34,320 nucleotides of DNA from Candidatus Binatia bacterium (GTDB taxonomy: Bacteria > Desulfobacterota > Binatia > UBA1149 > CAITLU01). The notes beneath the pieces were generated by a model. The model made no database searches. It saw only the letters and a list, made by a program, of their open reading frames with translations, and was not told the DNA's origin. Position numbers and translations under genes: made by a program. The DNA is taken from positions 1 to 34,320 of the forward strand of contig DASXOZ010000012.1 in assembly GCA_036493895.1 (NCBI GenBank). The letters are read 5' to 3'. Numbering within the stretch: the first letter of the stretch is position 1; each line of letters opens with the position of its first letter. Of this stretch, positions 8,956 through 17,522 are shown in pieces.

Positions 8956-9708
8956 ATGGCAAAACGCGTGTTCATTACGGGGGCATCGAGCGGCCTGGGC
9001 GAGGGCATGGCCCGCGAATTCGCCAGGCGCGGTCACGCGCTGGCCATCGCTGCAAGGCGCATCGATCGCCTCGAGGCGCTCGCAACGGAGCTGCGAAGTC
9101 TCGGCGCGGCCGATGTCTTCGTGCGCAGCCTCGACGTCACCATACTGGAAGACGTTCCTGCGGCGATCGAAGAGTCCGCCGCCGCGCTCGGAGGCCTCGA
9201 CATCGTCGTCGCCAACTCGGGCATCGGAGGACCGACGCCGATCGGCAAGGGGCGCTTCGCGGCGGCGCGCAGCATCATCGAGACCAACCTGCTCGGCGCG
9301 ATGGCAACGGTCGATGCGGCGGTCGAATTGTTCTACCGCCAGGGAAGCGGGCACGTCGTCGGCATCAGCTCGGTGGCGGCCGTCCGCGGACTTCCGCTGC
9401 AGGGGGCATACTCGGCCAGCAAGTCCGGCCTGTCGCGCTACCTCGAAGCGCTGCGCGCCGAAGTGGCCGGCAAGGGCATCCTCGTCACCGACCTGGCCCC
9501 CGGCTTCATCGATACCGACCTCAACCGCCACATGCCGACGCGGCCTTTCGTGGTTTCGGCCGAAAAAGGCTGCGCCGAGCTGGTTTCGCTGATCGAGGCC
9601 GGCAGCAGCTTCGCGTACGTGCCGCGGGTGCCGTGGACGCTCGTCGCCCAGCTCCTGAAGGTCCTGCCGTCGCGGCTGCTGGCGCTGCCGCGCGGCGACG
9701 GGCGCTGA
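8956..9708 (+). CDS. Short-chain dehydrogenase/reductase
   Basis: A 250-residue classical SDR. It has the TGASSGLG dinucleotide-binding loop at 8-15, the A-R-R segment at 33-35 that suggests NADP preference, D60, the VANSG motif (a variant of NNAG), N111, and catalytic S139, Y152 and K156 (YSASK). It oxidises or reduces a hydroxyl/carbonyl group on an unknown substrate. The C-terminal region PWTLVAQLLKVLPSRLL is amphipathic to hydrophobic and may touch the membrane. The start is well marked by GGAGGAG just upstream of the ATG. Confidence 0.9.
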   Translation: MAKRVFITGASSGLGEGMAREFARRGHALAIAARRIDRLEALATELRSLGAADVFVRSLDVTILEDVPAAIEESAAALGGLDIVVANSGIGGPTPIGKGRFAAARSIIETNLLGAMATVDAAVELFYRQGSGHVVGISSVAAVRGLPLQGAYSASKSGLSRYLEALRAEVAGKGILVTDLAPGFIDTDLNRHMPTRPFVVSAEKGCAELVSLIEAGSSFAYVPRVPWTLVAQLLKVLPSRLLALPRGDGR

Positions 9709-9849
9709 ACACTCGCCGTGTCATCGCGGCGCCCGTCGTTGCGGAACCAGCGCATTGGCGCGCCATTTTCGTCGCAATGTGCTAGAAATCGGCAGCGGGT
9801 GTGGACGCGCGAGCGCCCATGCGTCGCGACGGGGACGGCAACTTTCAAA

Positions 9850-10668
9850 ATGATTCCTCGTACGTGCATCGCGATCGTTGCAGCAGCGACGATCTTTGCG
9901 GGCTGTACACCCGAGCCGCCGCAGGTGATTCACCTGTTCGCGAACCCGGCGCCGTCGTACGTGCCCGAGTTCTCGCCGTCGACGTACGTGCCGTGGAGCG
10001 CGCATACCATCGAGAGCCGCATGTCCGAGATCGGGCCGCGTGCGCGCGCTCGATGGAAACGCCATTTCGACGAGGCCGCGACCTCGTATCCGCCGTCGCA
10101 GGTCGAGATCGTCGCGTTCAAGCGCGAGCGCAGGATCGAAGTGTACGCCGGCGCTTCCCCGTACCATCTTGCGCTGGTACGCACGCTCACCATTCGCGCC
10201 GCCAGCGGAGGCCCGGGCCCGAAGCTTCGCGAAGGAGACCGCCAGGTGCCCGAAGGCATCTACGCGCTCGACTCGCTCAACCCGAACAGCGCCTACCACG
10301 TTTCGCTGCGCCTGGCGTACCCGAACGAGTTCGACCGCGCGATGGCCGAGCGCGACCGCCGCCGCAATCTCGGCAGCGACATCATGATTCACGGCAGCGA
10401 CCGCTCGATCGGCTGCATCGCGGTCGGCGACGAAGCCGCCGAAGACCTGTTCGTGCTCGCGGCCGATTCCGGGATCGAGAACGTCAGCGTCGTGATCGTT
10501 CCCCGCGATTTCCGCCGCACCGGCCAGAGCGGCGGGGCGCCCGGCCAGCCGCGCTGGGTAGACGAGCTTTACGCCCGGCTCGACGTGGAGCTGCGCAGCC
10601 TGCCGCCGCCGTCGCCTGCAACGTGGCAGTCCTCGGCAAGCTCGGGCGAAGATCCGGGCGCCCGCTGA
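9850..10668 (+). CDS. Lipoprotein L,D-transpeptidase (YkuD/YafK-like)
   Basis: A 272-residue exported protein with a lipobox ending FAGC (C19), so likely anchored in the periplasmic leaflet. The YkuD catalytic block is IMIHGSDRSIGCIAVGD with H181 and C189, preceded by the VPEGIYALDSLNPNSAYH segment typical of YafK/ErfK-type murein L,D-transpeptidases. Such enzymes form 3-3 peptidoglycan crosslinks, attach lipoproteins to the wall, or cut that link. The C-terminal 40 residues are Pro/Ser-rich and probably disordered. The ATG at 9850 directly precedes the hydrophobic signal; the ribosome site is weak. Confidence 0.88.
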   Translation: MIPRTCIAIVAAATIFAGCTPEPPQVIHLFANPAPSYVPEFSPSTYVPWSAHTIESRMSEIGPRARARWKRHFDEAATSYPPSQVEIVAFKRERRIEVYAGASPYHLALVRTLTIRAASGGPGPKLREGDRQVPEGIYALDSLNPNSAYHVSLRLAYPNEFDRAMAERDRRRNLGSDIMIHGSDRSIGCIAVGDEAAEDLFVLAADSGIENVSVVIVPRDFRRTGQSGGAPGQPRWVDELYARLDVELRSLPPPSPATWQSSASSGEDPGAR

Positions 10669-10722
10669 TCCCGCGCCGCGTCGCATTCTCGACTGGCAAG
10701 GCCCCCGTGCTAAGGGAGCCGG

Positions 10723-11355
10723 ATGCCCGAAATCGTACCCGGTACCGAGGCGCTGAAGCGCCTTCGCGAAGGCAACGAGCGCTACGTTTCCAACGTCCGA
10801 AGCCTCGATTCACTGCTGAGTTACGCGAGGAGGGCCGAGCTCAGCCTGGGCCAGTCGCCGTTCGCGATCATCCTCGGATGCTCCGACTCGCGGGTGCCTG
10901 CCGAAGTGGTGTTCGACCAGGGGCTCGGCGACCTGTTCGTGATCCGCGTGGCCGGCAATATCGTCGCGCCGTCGCAGGTCGGAAGCGTCGAGTTCGCCGC
11001 CTCGCTGTTCGGCTCCGGCCTGGTCGTGGTGCTCGGCCACACCGGCTGCGGCGCAATCCGCGTGACGGTCGACGAGCTCGTAGGACATCCGCCACCGGAA
11101 TCGGAAAACCTGCGCTTCATCGTCGACTCGGTGCGTCCGGCCGTCGAGCCGCTGATGCACGGTCCCCTGGCAGACGACCATGAATCGCTTCTCCTCGAAG
11201 CGGGGCGCGCCAACGTGCGCGCCACGGCGCATCATCTGCGTCGTGGGTCGCCGTTGCTGGAGAGACTGATCGAGAAGGGGCGCCTGATCATCGTCGGCGC
11301 CGAGTACGATCTTGCCACCGGCCGCGTCGAGTTTTTCGACGGCGTACCGGGCTGA
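10723..11355 (+). CDS. Beta-class carbonic anhydrase
   Basis: A 210-residue beta-carbonic anhydrase that interconverts CO2 and bicarbonate. The zinc ligands are C53, H106 and C109 (CSDSRVP and GHTGCGA), with the D55-R57 dyad that gates the fourth ligand position. The RVAGNIV and GSVEFA motifs are also present, and the length is normal. No signal peptide is seen, so it is cytoplasmic. It is 54 bp after the L,D-transpeptidase on the same strand and ends 4 bp from the convergent Cys-rich gene, leaving no room for a separate terminator. Confidence 0.93.
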   Translation: MPEIVPGTEALKRLREGNERYVSNVRSLDSLLSYARRAELSLGQSPFAIILGCSDSRVPAEVVFDQGLGDLFVIRVAGNIVAPSQVGSVEFAASLFGSGLVVVLGHTGCGAIRVTVDELVGHPPPESENLRFIVDSVRPAVEPLMHGPLADDHESLLLEAGRANVRATAHHLRRGSPLLERLIEKGRLIIVGAEYDLATGRVEFFDGVPG

Positions 11356-11359
11356 GCCT

Positions 11360-11779
11360 CTACTGACCGCTGCCGCAGCGCAGTGGCGTCGGCAGGTCGC
11401 TCAGACCGCAGCTCGTCTGCAGGCAAGAGGCCGCCGCGCAGCGACAAGTCTGGAGACCGGCGCGAAGCGCGGTGCGGCAAGGATCGGTGCACGCACGCAG
11501 CGCGACACGCGCATCGGCGCAAGCCTGGCTCTGGAAATCCGTCGTGCACGCTGCCTTGGCGGCAGCCGCGAGATCGGTGCACCCCGCATCGGCGTAACAG
11601 GCCTGGGCCGCCTGGCGCACGGGACGAGCGCACGCGAACGCACCGCTCGCGCAACCGAACACGCACTGGAGAACGCCCGATCCGGTGACGGCCGAAGCCG
11701 GCTTCGCACCAGCGAGCATTACGACCGCGGCCAGCATGGCCGCGGCAACCGGCAGGATCCGCACTCTGGGATTCATCAT
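11360..11779 (-). CDS. Cys-rich secreted protein, unknown family (paralogue A)
   Basis: A 139-residue protein with a signal peptide ending KPASA (about residue 30) and a mature part holding 14 cysteines. Thirteen of these (39, 43, 50, 61, 67, 78, 87, 97, 101, 112, 119, 124, 135) fall in the order C-x3-C-x6-C-x10-C-x5-C-x10-C-x8-C-x9-C-x3-C-x10-C-x6-C-x4-C-x10-C. The protein at 31001-31459 has the same spacing through the first 12 and shares the PCRTAL, CxLxDLPP-like end. I do not recognise the family. The fold is probably a small disulfide-bonded helical bundle outside the cytoplasm. The start ATG has AGGAG 8 bases upstream. No CxxCH haem motif is present. Confidence 0.78.
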   Translation of the reverse strand: MMNPRVRILPVAAAMLAAVVMLAGAKPASAVTGSGVLQCVFGCASGAFACARPVRQAAQACYADAGCTDLAAAAKAACTTDFQSQACADARVALRACTDPCRTALRAGLQTCRCAAASCLQTSCGLSDLPTPLRCGSGQ

Positions 11780-12228
11780 CGTAAGCACTCCTTCTGCGAC
11801 TATGCCGCGAATCTGCTTCGACTACCTGCAGCAAAACGCCGGCGCCGCGACAACCCTGCGCGGGCGCGCGAAACATGCGCGGCGGCAGCTCGAAACCTGC
11901 CACCCCCTGCAGGGAAGTTTGAACGCGGCAGCAATAGTGTCAACCGTGAAACCAAAAAGAATTCCGCATCCGATTCAGCCACTTGCGAGAAATCCTCAGC
12001 AAGACCGGCGAATGAAAATCGGCGCCGGATCGTCATTGGACCGTCACGAAGCTGCCGCTTCGCGGGCCGCTGCACTTTCCTCTTGGAAGACACCCTGAAC
12101 AAGATTACCGTCGTCTGCGTCGGATCCGGTACAGGCAGCGGTGCGGCGCGTCGCGACGAGCTGGCAGCCTGCAATGACGGCCCGGGGAACCGGCAAGTTC
12201 AACCGGGAAGTTCGACGAGGAAAAGAAG
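11780..12228. other. 449-bp divergent intergenic region
   Basis: This gap separates the leftward Cys-rich gene from the rightward Gly/His-rich gene and must hold both promoters. On the minus strand a perfect TTGACA sits at 11938-11943, but the hexamer at the right distance (AAACTT, 11915-11920) is a poor -10, so it is only a candidate. The stretch 11935-12020 is the most AT-rich part. Reading frames here have no coding character, and I see no RNA gene or repeat. Confidence 0.5.
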
Positions 12229-12660
12229 ATGAGAAAGCTCGTATCCATGATCGCTGCGGCAGCGTTGGTTCTGGCAGTCGGCGCGTCGAGCGCCCAGGCC
12301 GGCGGGAGCTGGCACGGGGGCGGCGGCGGCATGCATGGCGGCGGTGGCATGATGCACGGCGGCGGCGGTAGCTGGCACGGCGGTGGCGGCAGCTGGCACG
12401 GCGGCGGCGGCTATGGCGGTGGCTGGCACGGCGGCTACGGCGGCCACTATTACGGTGGCCACGGCTACTACGGGGGCGGCTACTACAACAACGACCTCGC
12501 GGTCGCACTTGGAGTGACGGGAGCGGTTCTCGGAGCGGGCCTGGTCGCCGGCGGAGTGGCGCCGTACTACTACGGCTACCCGTATTACCCGGCACCGGTG
12601 CCCACCTACTACTACGGCCCGCCCGCTTACTACCCGCAGCGCGGCTACTACGGGTACTGA
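12229..12660 (+). CDS. Secreted Gly/His/Tyr-rich protein with heptad His repeats
   Basis: A 143-residue protein with a clear signal peptide (1-24, ending SAQA). Residues 25-60 repeat a seven-residue unit of His, four Gly and two variable residues (WHGGGGG, MHGGGGM, MHGGGGS, WHGGGGS, WHGGGGY), putting His at 29, 36, 43, 50 and 57; three more follow at 67, 73 and 78. A hydrophobic Gly/Ala segment (88-110) and a Tyr/Pro-rich tail complete it. The His periodicity suggests metal binding, and the overall make-up suggests a surface or outer-membrane associated protein, but no function is known. GAGG lies 8 bases upstream of the ATG. It appears to be a single-gene unit: a strong terminator follows 32 bases after the stop. 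Confidence 0.8.
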   Translation: MRKLVSMIAAAALVLAVGASSAQAGGSWHGGGGGMHGGGGMMHGGGGSWHGGGGSWHGGGGYGGGWHGGYGGHYYGGHGYYGGGYYNNDLAVALGVTGAVLGAGLVAGGVAPYYYGYPYYPAPVPTYYYGPPAYYPQRGYYGY

Positions 12661-12692
12661 AGACGGCCGTCAGAAATCACCGGATGAACAGC

Positions 12693-12724
12693 AGCGGGGC
12701 CGCGAAAGCGGCCCCGCTTTTTTT
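12693..12724 (+). terminator. Rho-independent terminator of the Gly/His-rich gene
   Basis: A perfect 11-bp GC-rich stem (AGCGGGGCCGC, 12693-12703, with GCGGCCCCGCT, 12708-12718) closes on a GAAA tetraloop and is followed by seven T. It ends the rightward gene at 12660. It also lies 26 bp past the stop of the convergent LLM gene, where it could act less well in the other direction. Confidence 0.93.
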
Positions 12725-12749
12725 ATGCGCGGCGCGAAGCGTGAAGCCT

Positions 12750-13601
12750 TCACCCTCTGGCGACGAGCGTCCGCGAGGCCTCGTCGAGGAACCGCAGAAG
12801 GTCATCGCGTCCGCCCGGCCTGGGCAGCAGGATCAACCTGTCGACGCCGAGCGCAGCGTAGCGATCCACGGTCGCGACATCGGGAAGTCCCGGCAGTGGC
12901 GTCACGTCGATCGTGAGCCGCCCGAGGCCCGCTCCGCGCGCGTGCCGCTTCGCCGCCTGTTTCAGTCCCTCGATGCACCTGCCCGCAGCATCGACGTCCT
13001 GCGCAAAACCGTACCATCCCGATGCGATCTCGACGGCGCGCGCGAACGCAGGCGCAGTATGACCGCCGAACACGATCGGCGGATGCGGCTTCTGCACCGG
13101 CCGCGGCTGCGCATCGACTCCGGAGAAACTTAAGAAGCGTCCCTGGTACTCCGGTTTGTCCATCGTCCAGATCGCCTGCATCGCGCGCAGGTAATCCATC
13201 GTGCGGGCGCCCTTGTCGTCGAACGAAATACCGAGCGCACGGAACTCCGGCTCGAGGTAGCCGACGCCGACGCCGAAGATCAGCCTTCCGCGCGAGACGA
13301 CGTCCAGAGTCACGAGCTCCTTGGCGAGCACCAGCGGGTTTCGCTGCGGAAGGATGATGATGCCGGTGCCGAGCCGCACTTTCGTGGTGTGCTGGGCCAG
13401 CGCCGCGAGCGCGACGACGGGATCGAGCATCGGGGTCTGCGGAGGCACCGGCGACGGCGGAACCTGGGGGTCGGGCAGCACGACGTGCTCGCCTGTCCAC
13501 AGCGAATCGAACCCTGCCTCTTCTGCCGCCCGCGCGACCTCGGCCGCGACAGCCGGGTCGGCGCAGGCGCCGAAATTGATGCCGAAAAGCCCGTAGCGCA
13601 T
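12750..13601 (-). CDS. Luciferase-like (LLM) F420/FMN-dependent oxidoreductase
   Basis: A 283-residue TIM-barrel protein of the bacterial luciferase-like superfamily. Family features are AAEEAGFDSLWTGEHVVLP at 25-43, the RLGTGIIILPQRNPLVLAKE strand-helix, and GRLIFGVGVGYLEPEF. These match the F420-dependent TIGR03619-type subgroup better than true luciferases. Such enzymes are oxidoreductases that use F420 or FMN; the substrate is unknown, and no F420 biosynthesis gene is in the window to decide the cofactor. I chose the ATG ending at 13601, which begins the barrel; an upstream in-frame ATG would add 20 unlikely residues. It diverges from the peptide transporter. Confidence 0.86.
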   Translation of the reverse strand: MRYGLFGINFGACADPAVAAEVARAAEEAGFDSLWTGEHVVLPDPQVPPSPVPPQTPMLDPVVALAALAQHTTKVRLGTGIIILPQRNPLVLAKELVTLDVVSRGRLIFGVGVGYLEPEFRALGISFDDKGARTMDYLRAMQAIWTMDKPEYQGRFLSFSGVDAQPRPVQKPHPPIVFGGHTAPAFARAVEIASGWYGFAQDVDAAGRCIEGLKQAAKRHARGAGLGRLTIDVTPLPGLPDVATVDRYAALGVDRLILLPRPGGRDDLLRFLDEASRTLVARG

Positions 13602-13726
13602 GGCGCCGGTTAGCGATGGAAAGGGCGCGATGCAACCGGCGCGGCACGCGGCCGGCCCCACGGCGCCCGGGCGCAGTATCGCCGGCCATGCGTCCGCCTT
13701 CAGGCCGCTTCTGCTAGGCTTCGCCC

Positions 13727-15085
13727 ATGCCGTCCGCCTACCGCACCGCGCCGGTGCCTTCGACCACGATGCCGGAGGGCATCCCGTACATCGTCGCCAA
13801 CGAGGCCGCCGAGCGCTTCAGCTATTACGGGATGCGCACGATCCTCGTGATCTTCATGACGCAGCACCTGCTCGACCGCGCCGGAAAACCGGCGCCGATG
13901 AGCGACGTCGAGGCGCGCGAGTGGTTCCACCTGTTCGCGAGCGCGGTCTACTTCTTCCCGTTGCTCGGAGCGGTGATCTCGGACGTCGCGTTCGGCAAGT
14001 ACCCGACGATCATCGCGCTGTCCCTCGTCTACTGCGCCGGGCATTTCGCGCTGGCCCTGGATGACACGCGCCTCGGCCTCGCCATCGGTTGCGCGCTGAT
14101 CGCGATCGGGGCCGGCGGAATCAAGCCGTGCGTGTCGGCGCACGTCGGCGACCAGTTCGGCGCACTGAACTCGGGCCTGCTGCCCAAGGTGTTCGGATGG
14201 TTCTACCTGTCGATCAACCTCGGAGCGTTCGTCTCCACGCTGCTCACGCCGTGGCTGCTCGATCACGCCGGGCCGCGCGTCGCGTTCGGCACTCCGGGTG
14301 TGCTGATGCTGCTGGCTACATCGGTGTTCTGGCTCGGGCGCAACCGCTTCGTGCACGTGCCGCCGGGCGGCGCCGGTTTCCTGCGCGAGCTGCGCGATCC
14401 CGTGATACGACGCAACCTTCGCGGCCTGGCCGGAATCTACGTCTTCGTCGCCGTATTCTGGTCGCTGTACGACCAGACGGCGTCATCGTGGGTGGAACAG
14501 GCCGAGCACATGAACCGCAATTTTCTCGGCATCGACTGGCTGGCAGCGCAGGTGCAGGCCGTCAATCCGCTGCTGATCCTCGCGCTGGTGCCGGTCTTCA
14601 CGTACGCGGTCTATCCGGCGGTCTCCCGCATCGTGACGCCGACCGCGATGGGAAAAGTGGCCGTCGGCCTTTTCCTGACGGTGCCGGCGTTCCTGATTCC
14701 TGCATGGAACCAGAGCCAGATCGCTGCCGGAGCCACTCCGTCGATCGGCTGGCAGCTGCTCGCATACGTGATCATCACTGCGGCCGAGGTCCTCGTGTCG
14801 GTCACCTGCCTGGAGTTCTCGTACACGCAGGCGCCGCGCACGCTGAAATCCTTCGTCATGTCGCTCTACCTGCTGTCGATCACCGCCGGCAACCTTCTGA
14901 CGACGGCCGTCAACTACTTCATCCAGAATCCCGACGGCAGCTCGCGTATCAGCGAGACCAGCTATTACCTTCTGTTCGCTGCGATGATGACGGTGGCCGC
15001 GTGCGTGTTCGCGGTCACCAGCCGCGGCTATCGCGAGAGCCTGATCCTTCAGGAAGACGGCGCAGCGGCGCGGGTGGGCGCCTGA
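13727..15085 (+). CDS. POT/PTR-family proton-coupled oligopeptide transporter
   Basis: A 452-residue integral membrane protein of the POT (PTR2) branch of the major facilitator superfamily, which imports di- and tripeptides with protons. The defining ExxERFxYYG motif is at 26-35 (EAAERFSYYG). The second signature is GGIKPCVSAHVGDQF, and late in the protein LEFSYTQAPRTLKS matches the conserved segment of helix 10. About 12 hydrophobic helices fit the length, so the two extra bacterial helices of some 14-helix members may be missing. No partner genes adjoin it. Confidence 0.9.
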   Translation: MPSAYRTAPVPSTTMPEGIPYIVANEAAERFSYYGMRTILVIFMTQHLLDRAGKPAPMSDVEAREWFHLFASAVYFFPLLGAVISDVAFGKYPTIIALSLVYCAGHFALALDDTRLGLAIGCALIAIGAGGIKPCVSAHVGDQFGALNSGLLPKVFGWFYLSINLGAFVSTLLTPWLLDHAGPRVAFGTPGVLMLLATSVFWLGRNRFVHVPPGGAGFLRELRDPVIRRNLRGLAGIYVFVAVFWSLYDQTASSWVEQAEHMNRNFLGIDWLAAQVQAVNPLLILALVPVFTYAVYPAVSRIVTPTAMGKVAVGLFLTVPAFLIPAWNQSQIAAGATPSIGWQLLAYVIITAAEVLVSVTCLEFSYTQAPRTLKSFVMSLYLLSITAGNLLTTAVNYFIQNPDGSSRISETSYYLLFAAMMTVAACVFAVTSRGYRESLILQEDGAAARVGA

Positions 15086-15239
15086 GTCGCAAACCCGGCG
15101 CGGCTTGAGTCGGCTCGGCGCTTCAGGTCCAAGGCGCTCTCATCGTTCGGCATCGCCCCGCAGCGCGGCGGCTGGCGGCGGATGATCCGCAAGCCGCCGC
15201 ACGAGCCGCCCGGCAGTCCGCCGCAAAGGAGATCGCGCC

Positions 15240-15911
15240 ATGGTCGTCGTCCATCACCTCAACAATTCGCGCTCGCAGCGCATCCTCTGGCTGCTGGAGG
15301 AGCTCGGCGTTCCCTACGAGGTCAAGCGCTACGAGCGCGATGCGACGACCATGCTCGCGCCTGCTTCGCTGGCGCAGGTGCATCCTCTCGGCAAGTCGCC
15401 GGTGATCACCGACGGTGACGTGACCGTCGCCGAGTCCGGCAACATCATCGAGTACCTCGTCGAGAAATACGGCAACGGCAGGCTGATCCCGCCGGCGGGT
15501 ACGCCCGAGCGCCAGAGCTACCGCTACTGGATGCACTACGCGGAAGGATCGGCGATGACGCCCCTGCTGCTCAAGCTGGTGTTCACGCGCATCGAAACCA
15601 ATCCCGTCCCTTTCTTCGTCAAACCGATCGTGCGGCGAATCTGCGACACCGTGAACAACTCGTTCATCGCCCCGAATTTGAAGAAACACCTCGACTACAT
15701 GGAGTCCGAGCTCGGGCGCACCACCTGGTTCGCCGGCGAAGAAATGACGGCGGCCGACGTGCAGATGAGTTTCCCGCTGGAAGCAGCCGCCTCGCGCGGC
15801 GGCCTCGACCGCTCGCGGCCGCGCCTGATGGCGTTCCTCGAGCGCATCCATGCGAGGCCGGCGTACAAGCGGGCTCTGGAGAAGGGCGGCGAATACGCCT
15901 ACGCGAGCTGA
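15240..15911 (+). CDS. Glutathione S-transferase
   Basis: A 223-residue soluble GST. The N-terminal thioredoxin-like domain begins VHHLNNSRSQRILWLLEELG and includes the cis-Pro in GKSPVI (P54) and the glutathione gamma-glutamyl site E65-S66 (AESGNIIEYL). The C-terminal helical domain has the N-capping box FAGEEMTAADVQMSFPLE. The start resembles beta/theta-like and fungal Ure2-like GSTs with Ser/Asn rather than Tyr as activating residue. It conjugates or reduces unknown electrophiles. The ATG follows a strong AAGGAG. Its last 13 bases overlap the 3' end of the convergent malonyl-CoA synthetase gene. Confidence 0.92.
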   Translation: MVVVHHLNNSRSQRILWLLEELGVPYEVKRYERDATTMLAPASLAQVHPLGKSPVITDGDVTVAESGNIIEYLVEKYGNGRLIPPAGTPERQSYRYWMHYAEGSAMTPLLLKLVFTRIETNPVPFFVKPIVRRICDTVNNSFIAPNLKKHLDYMESELGRTTWFAGEEMTAADVQMSFPLEAAASRGGLDRSRPRLMAFLERIHARPAYKRALEKGGEYAYAS

Positions 15912-17386
15912 CGCGCGTATCGCTCGCGCAGCACGTTCTTGAGCACCTTGCCCATCGCGTTGCGCGGCAGCTCACCGACGAGCTCGATGCGGCGCGGGTG
16001 CTTGAAGCGCGCAAGGCGCCGGCGAACCGCTCCCATCAGCTCGTCCACCGTGACCGACGAGCCGTGCGACGTCGCCACCACCGCGAACACCGCCTCGCCG
16101 AAGTCCGCGTCCGGCACGCCGAAGACCGCCGATTCGACGACTCCAGGAACGGCATCGAGCACTTCCTCGATTTCCTTCGGATAGATGTTGAGCCCTCCGG
16201 AGATGACGAGGTCCCGGGCTCTACCGACCAGCGTGATACGGCCGTCGTCGTCGCAGGTCGCGACGTCGCCGGTCACGAAGTATCCGTCGTCGCGAAAATC
16301 GACTGCGCGCCTTTCCGGCATTCTCCAGTAGCCGCCGAAGACGTTCGTGCCTGCAACTTCGAGCACCCCGGCCTGGCCCGGGCGCGCCTCGATTCCGTCT
16401 TCGTTGACGATGCGGAACTGTACGCCCGGCAGCGCAAAGCCGACCGAGCCCGCCTTCGCGTCGCCGATTCCGTTCGATGTCAGAATGCCGGTCTCGGTCA
16501 TTCCATAACGCTCGACGATGCAGTGACCGGTGCGCTCGGCGAAACTGTGGTGCGTCGTCGCCAGCAGCGGCGCCGATCCGCTGACGAACAGGCGCATGCG
16601 CGCGCAGTCTTGCTGGCCGAACCCTTCGAGTGCCAGCAGTCGCGTATAGAACGTCGGCACGCCCATCATGACGGTCGCGCGAGGCAGCAGGCGCTTCACC
16701 TCGTTCGCGTCGAACCTCGGAAGGAAGATCGTCGTGGCTCCCGCCACCATCGCGCTGTGCATCGCGATGAACAGTCCGTGCACGTGGTAGATCGGCAGCG
16801 CGTGCAGCAGCACGTCGCTCGCGCGCAACTGCCAGACCGCCGCCAGGGCTTTGGCATTGTCGGCAAGGTTGCCGTGGCTCAGCACCGCCCCCTTGGCACG
16901 ACCGGTGGTGCCCGACGTGTAGACGATCGCTGCGGCATCGCCGGCCGCGCGCGCGGCGACGTAGGGATCGGGCGATGTCGATCGGGCTTCCCGCCAGAGC
17001 GGGCTGTCGGCGCCGGTTCCCAACTCCTCGACGAAAGCAGCTCGGACCTCGCGCGACACCGATGAGCGGACGAAGACGCGCGGCTCGGCATCGGCAACGA
17101 GACTGGCGACTTCGGCATCGGTGTATGCGGTGTTCAGCGGCACGTACAGGGCGCCGCGGCGCAGGCACGCGAGATAAAGCGCGAACGCCGCGGCCGATTT
17201 GTCGACCTGCGCAACGACGCGGTCGCCCTCGGCAACGCCGCGCGACGCGAGCACGGCCGAAAGACGCGCCGAAAGATCGTCGAGGGCCGTCCAGTCGATT
17301 GCGCATCCGTCGCTGGTCTGCAGTACGGGCCGCGACGGCGCCGCGGCAAAACCGCAGCGCAGCAGCAGGTACAGGTTCTCGCCCAC
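15899..17386 (-). CDS. matB: Malonyl-CoA synthetase (MatB-like acyl-CoA ligase)
   Basis: A 495-residue ANL-superfamily enzyme that would activate malonate (or methylmalonate) to the CoA thioester with ATP. Core motifs are YTSGTTGRAKGAVLSH at 156-171, ERYGMTET at 292-299, TGD at 372-374, GRARDLVISGG at 388-398 and the catalytic Lys K480 (RNAMGK). The segments HALPIYHVHGLF, MMGVPTFYTRLL and LPRFDANEV match characterised MatB proteins closely, better than generic fatty-acid or aryl ligases. No malonyl-CoA decarboxylase or malonate transporter is adjacent, so malonate use cannot be confirmed from context. It diverges from the IclR regulator, a plausible controller, across 136 bp. Confidence 0.82.
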   Translation of the reverse strand: MGENLYLLLRCGFAAAPSRPVLQTSDGCAIDWTALDDLSARLSAVLASRGVAEGDRVVAQVDKSAAAFALYLACLRRGALYVPLNTAYTDAEVASLVADAEPRVFVRSSVSREVRAAFVEELGTGADSPLWREARSTSPDPYVAARAAGDAAAIVYTSGTTGRAKGAVLSHGNLADNAKALAAVWQLRASDVLLHALPIYHVHGLFIAMHSAMVAGATTIFLPRFDANEVKRLLPRATVMMGVPTFYTRLLALEGFGQQDCARMRLFVSGSAPLLATTHHSFAERTGHCIVERYGMTETGILTSNGIGDAKAGSVGFALPGVQFRIVNEDGIEARPGQAGVLEVAGTNVFGGYWRMPERRAVDFRDDGYFVTGDVATCDDDGRITLVGRARDLVISGGLNIYPKEIEEVLDAVPGVVESAVFGVPDADFGEAVFAVVATSHGSSVTVDELMGAVRRRLARFKHPRRIELVGELPRNAMGKVLKNVLRERYARQLA

Positions 17387-17522
17387 GGAAGGCTCCTTAC
17401 ACGGGGATGAGAGAGTTTTCGTGCGCGCAGCGGCTCCTGCGACGCGCGAGCCGAGGGCGGCGCGGCGGCCCGATGGCGCCCCCTTGCGGCCGACCGGGCG
17501 GCGCGCTACAAGACGTTCAGCT

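Noticed and set aside
11685..12098. Open frame of 137 codons in the divergent intergenic region
   Set aside because: Its first part overlaps the real Cys-rich gene in antisense, it has no ribosome site and no recognisable domain.
12301..12475. Gly-rich DNA repeats in the Gly/His-rich gene as a non-coding minisatellite
   Set aside because: The frame is fully open with a signal peptide, a ribosome site and a terminator, and His spacing is kept at protein level, so the repeats are coding.
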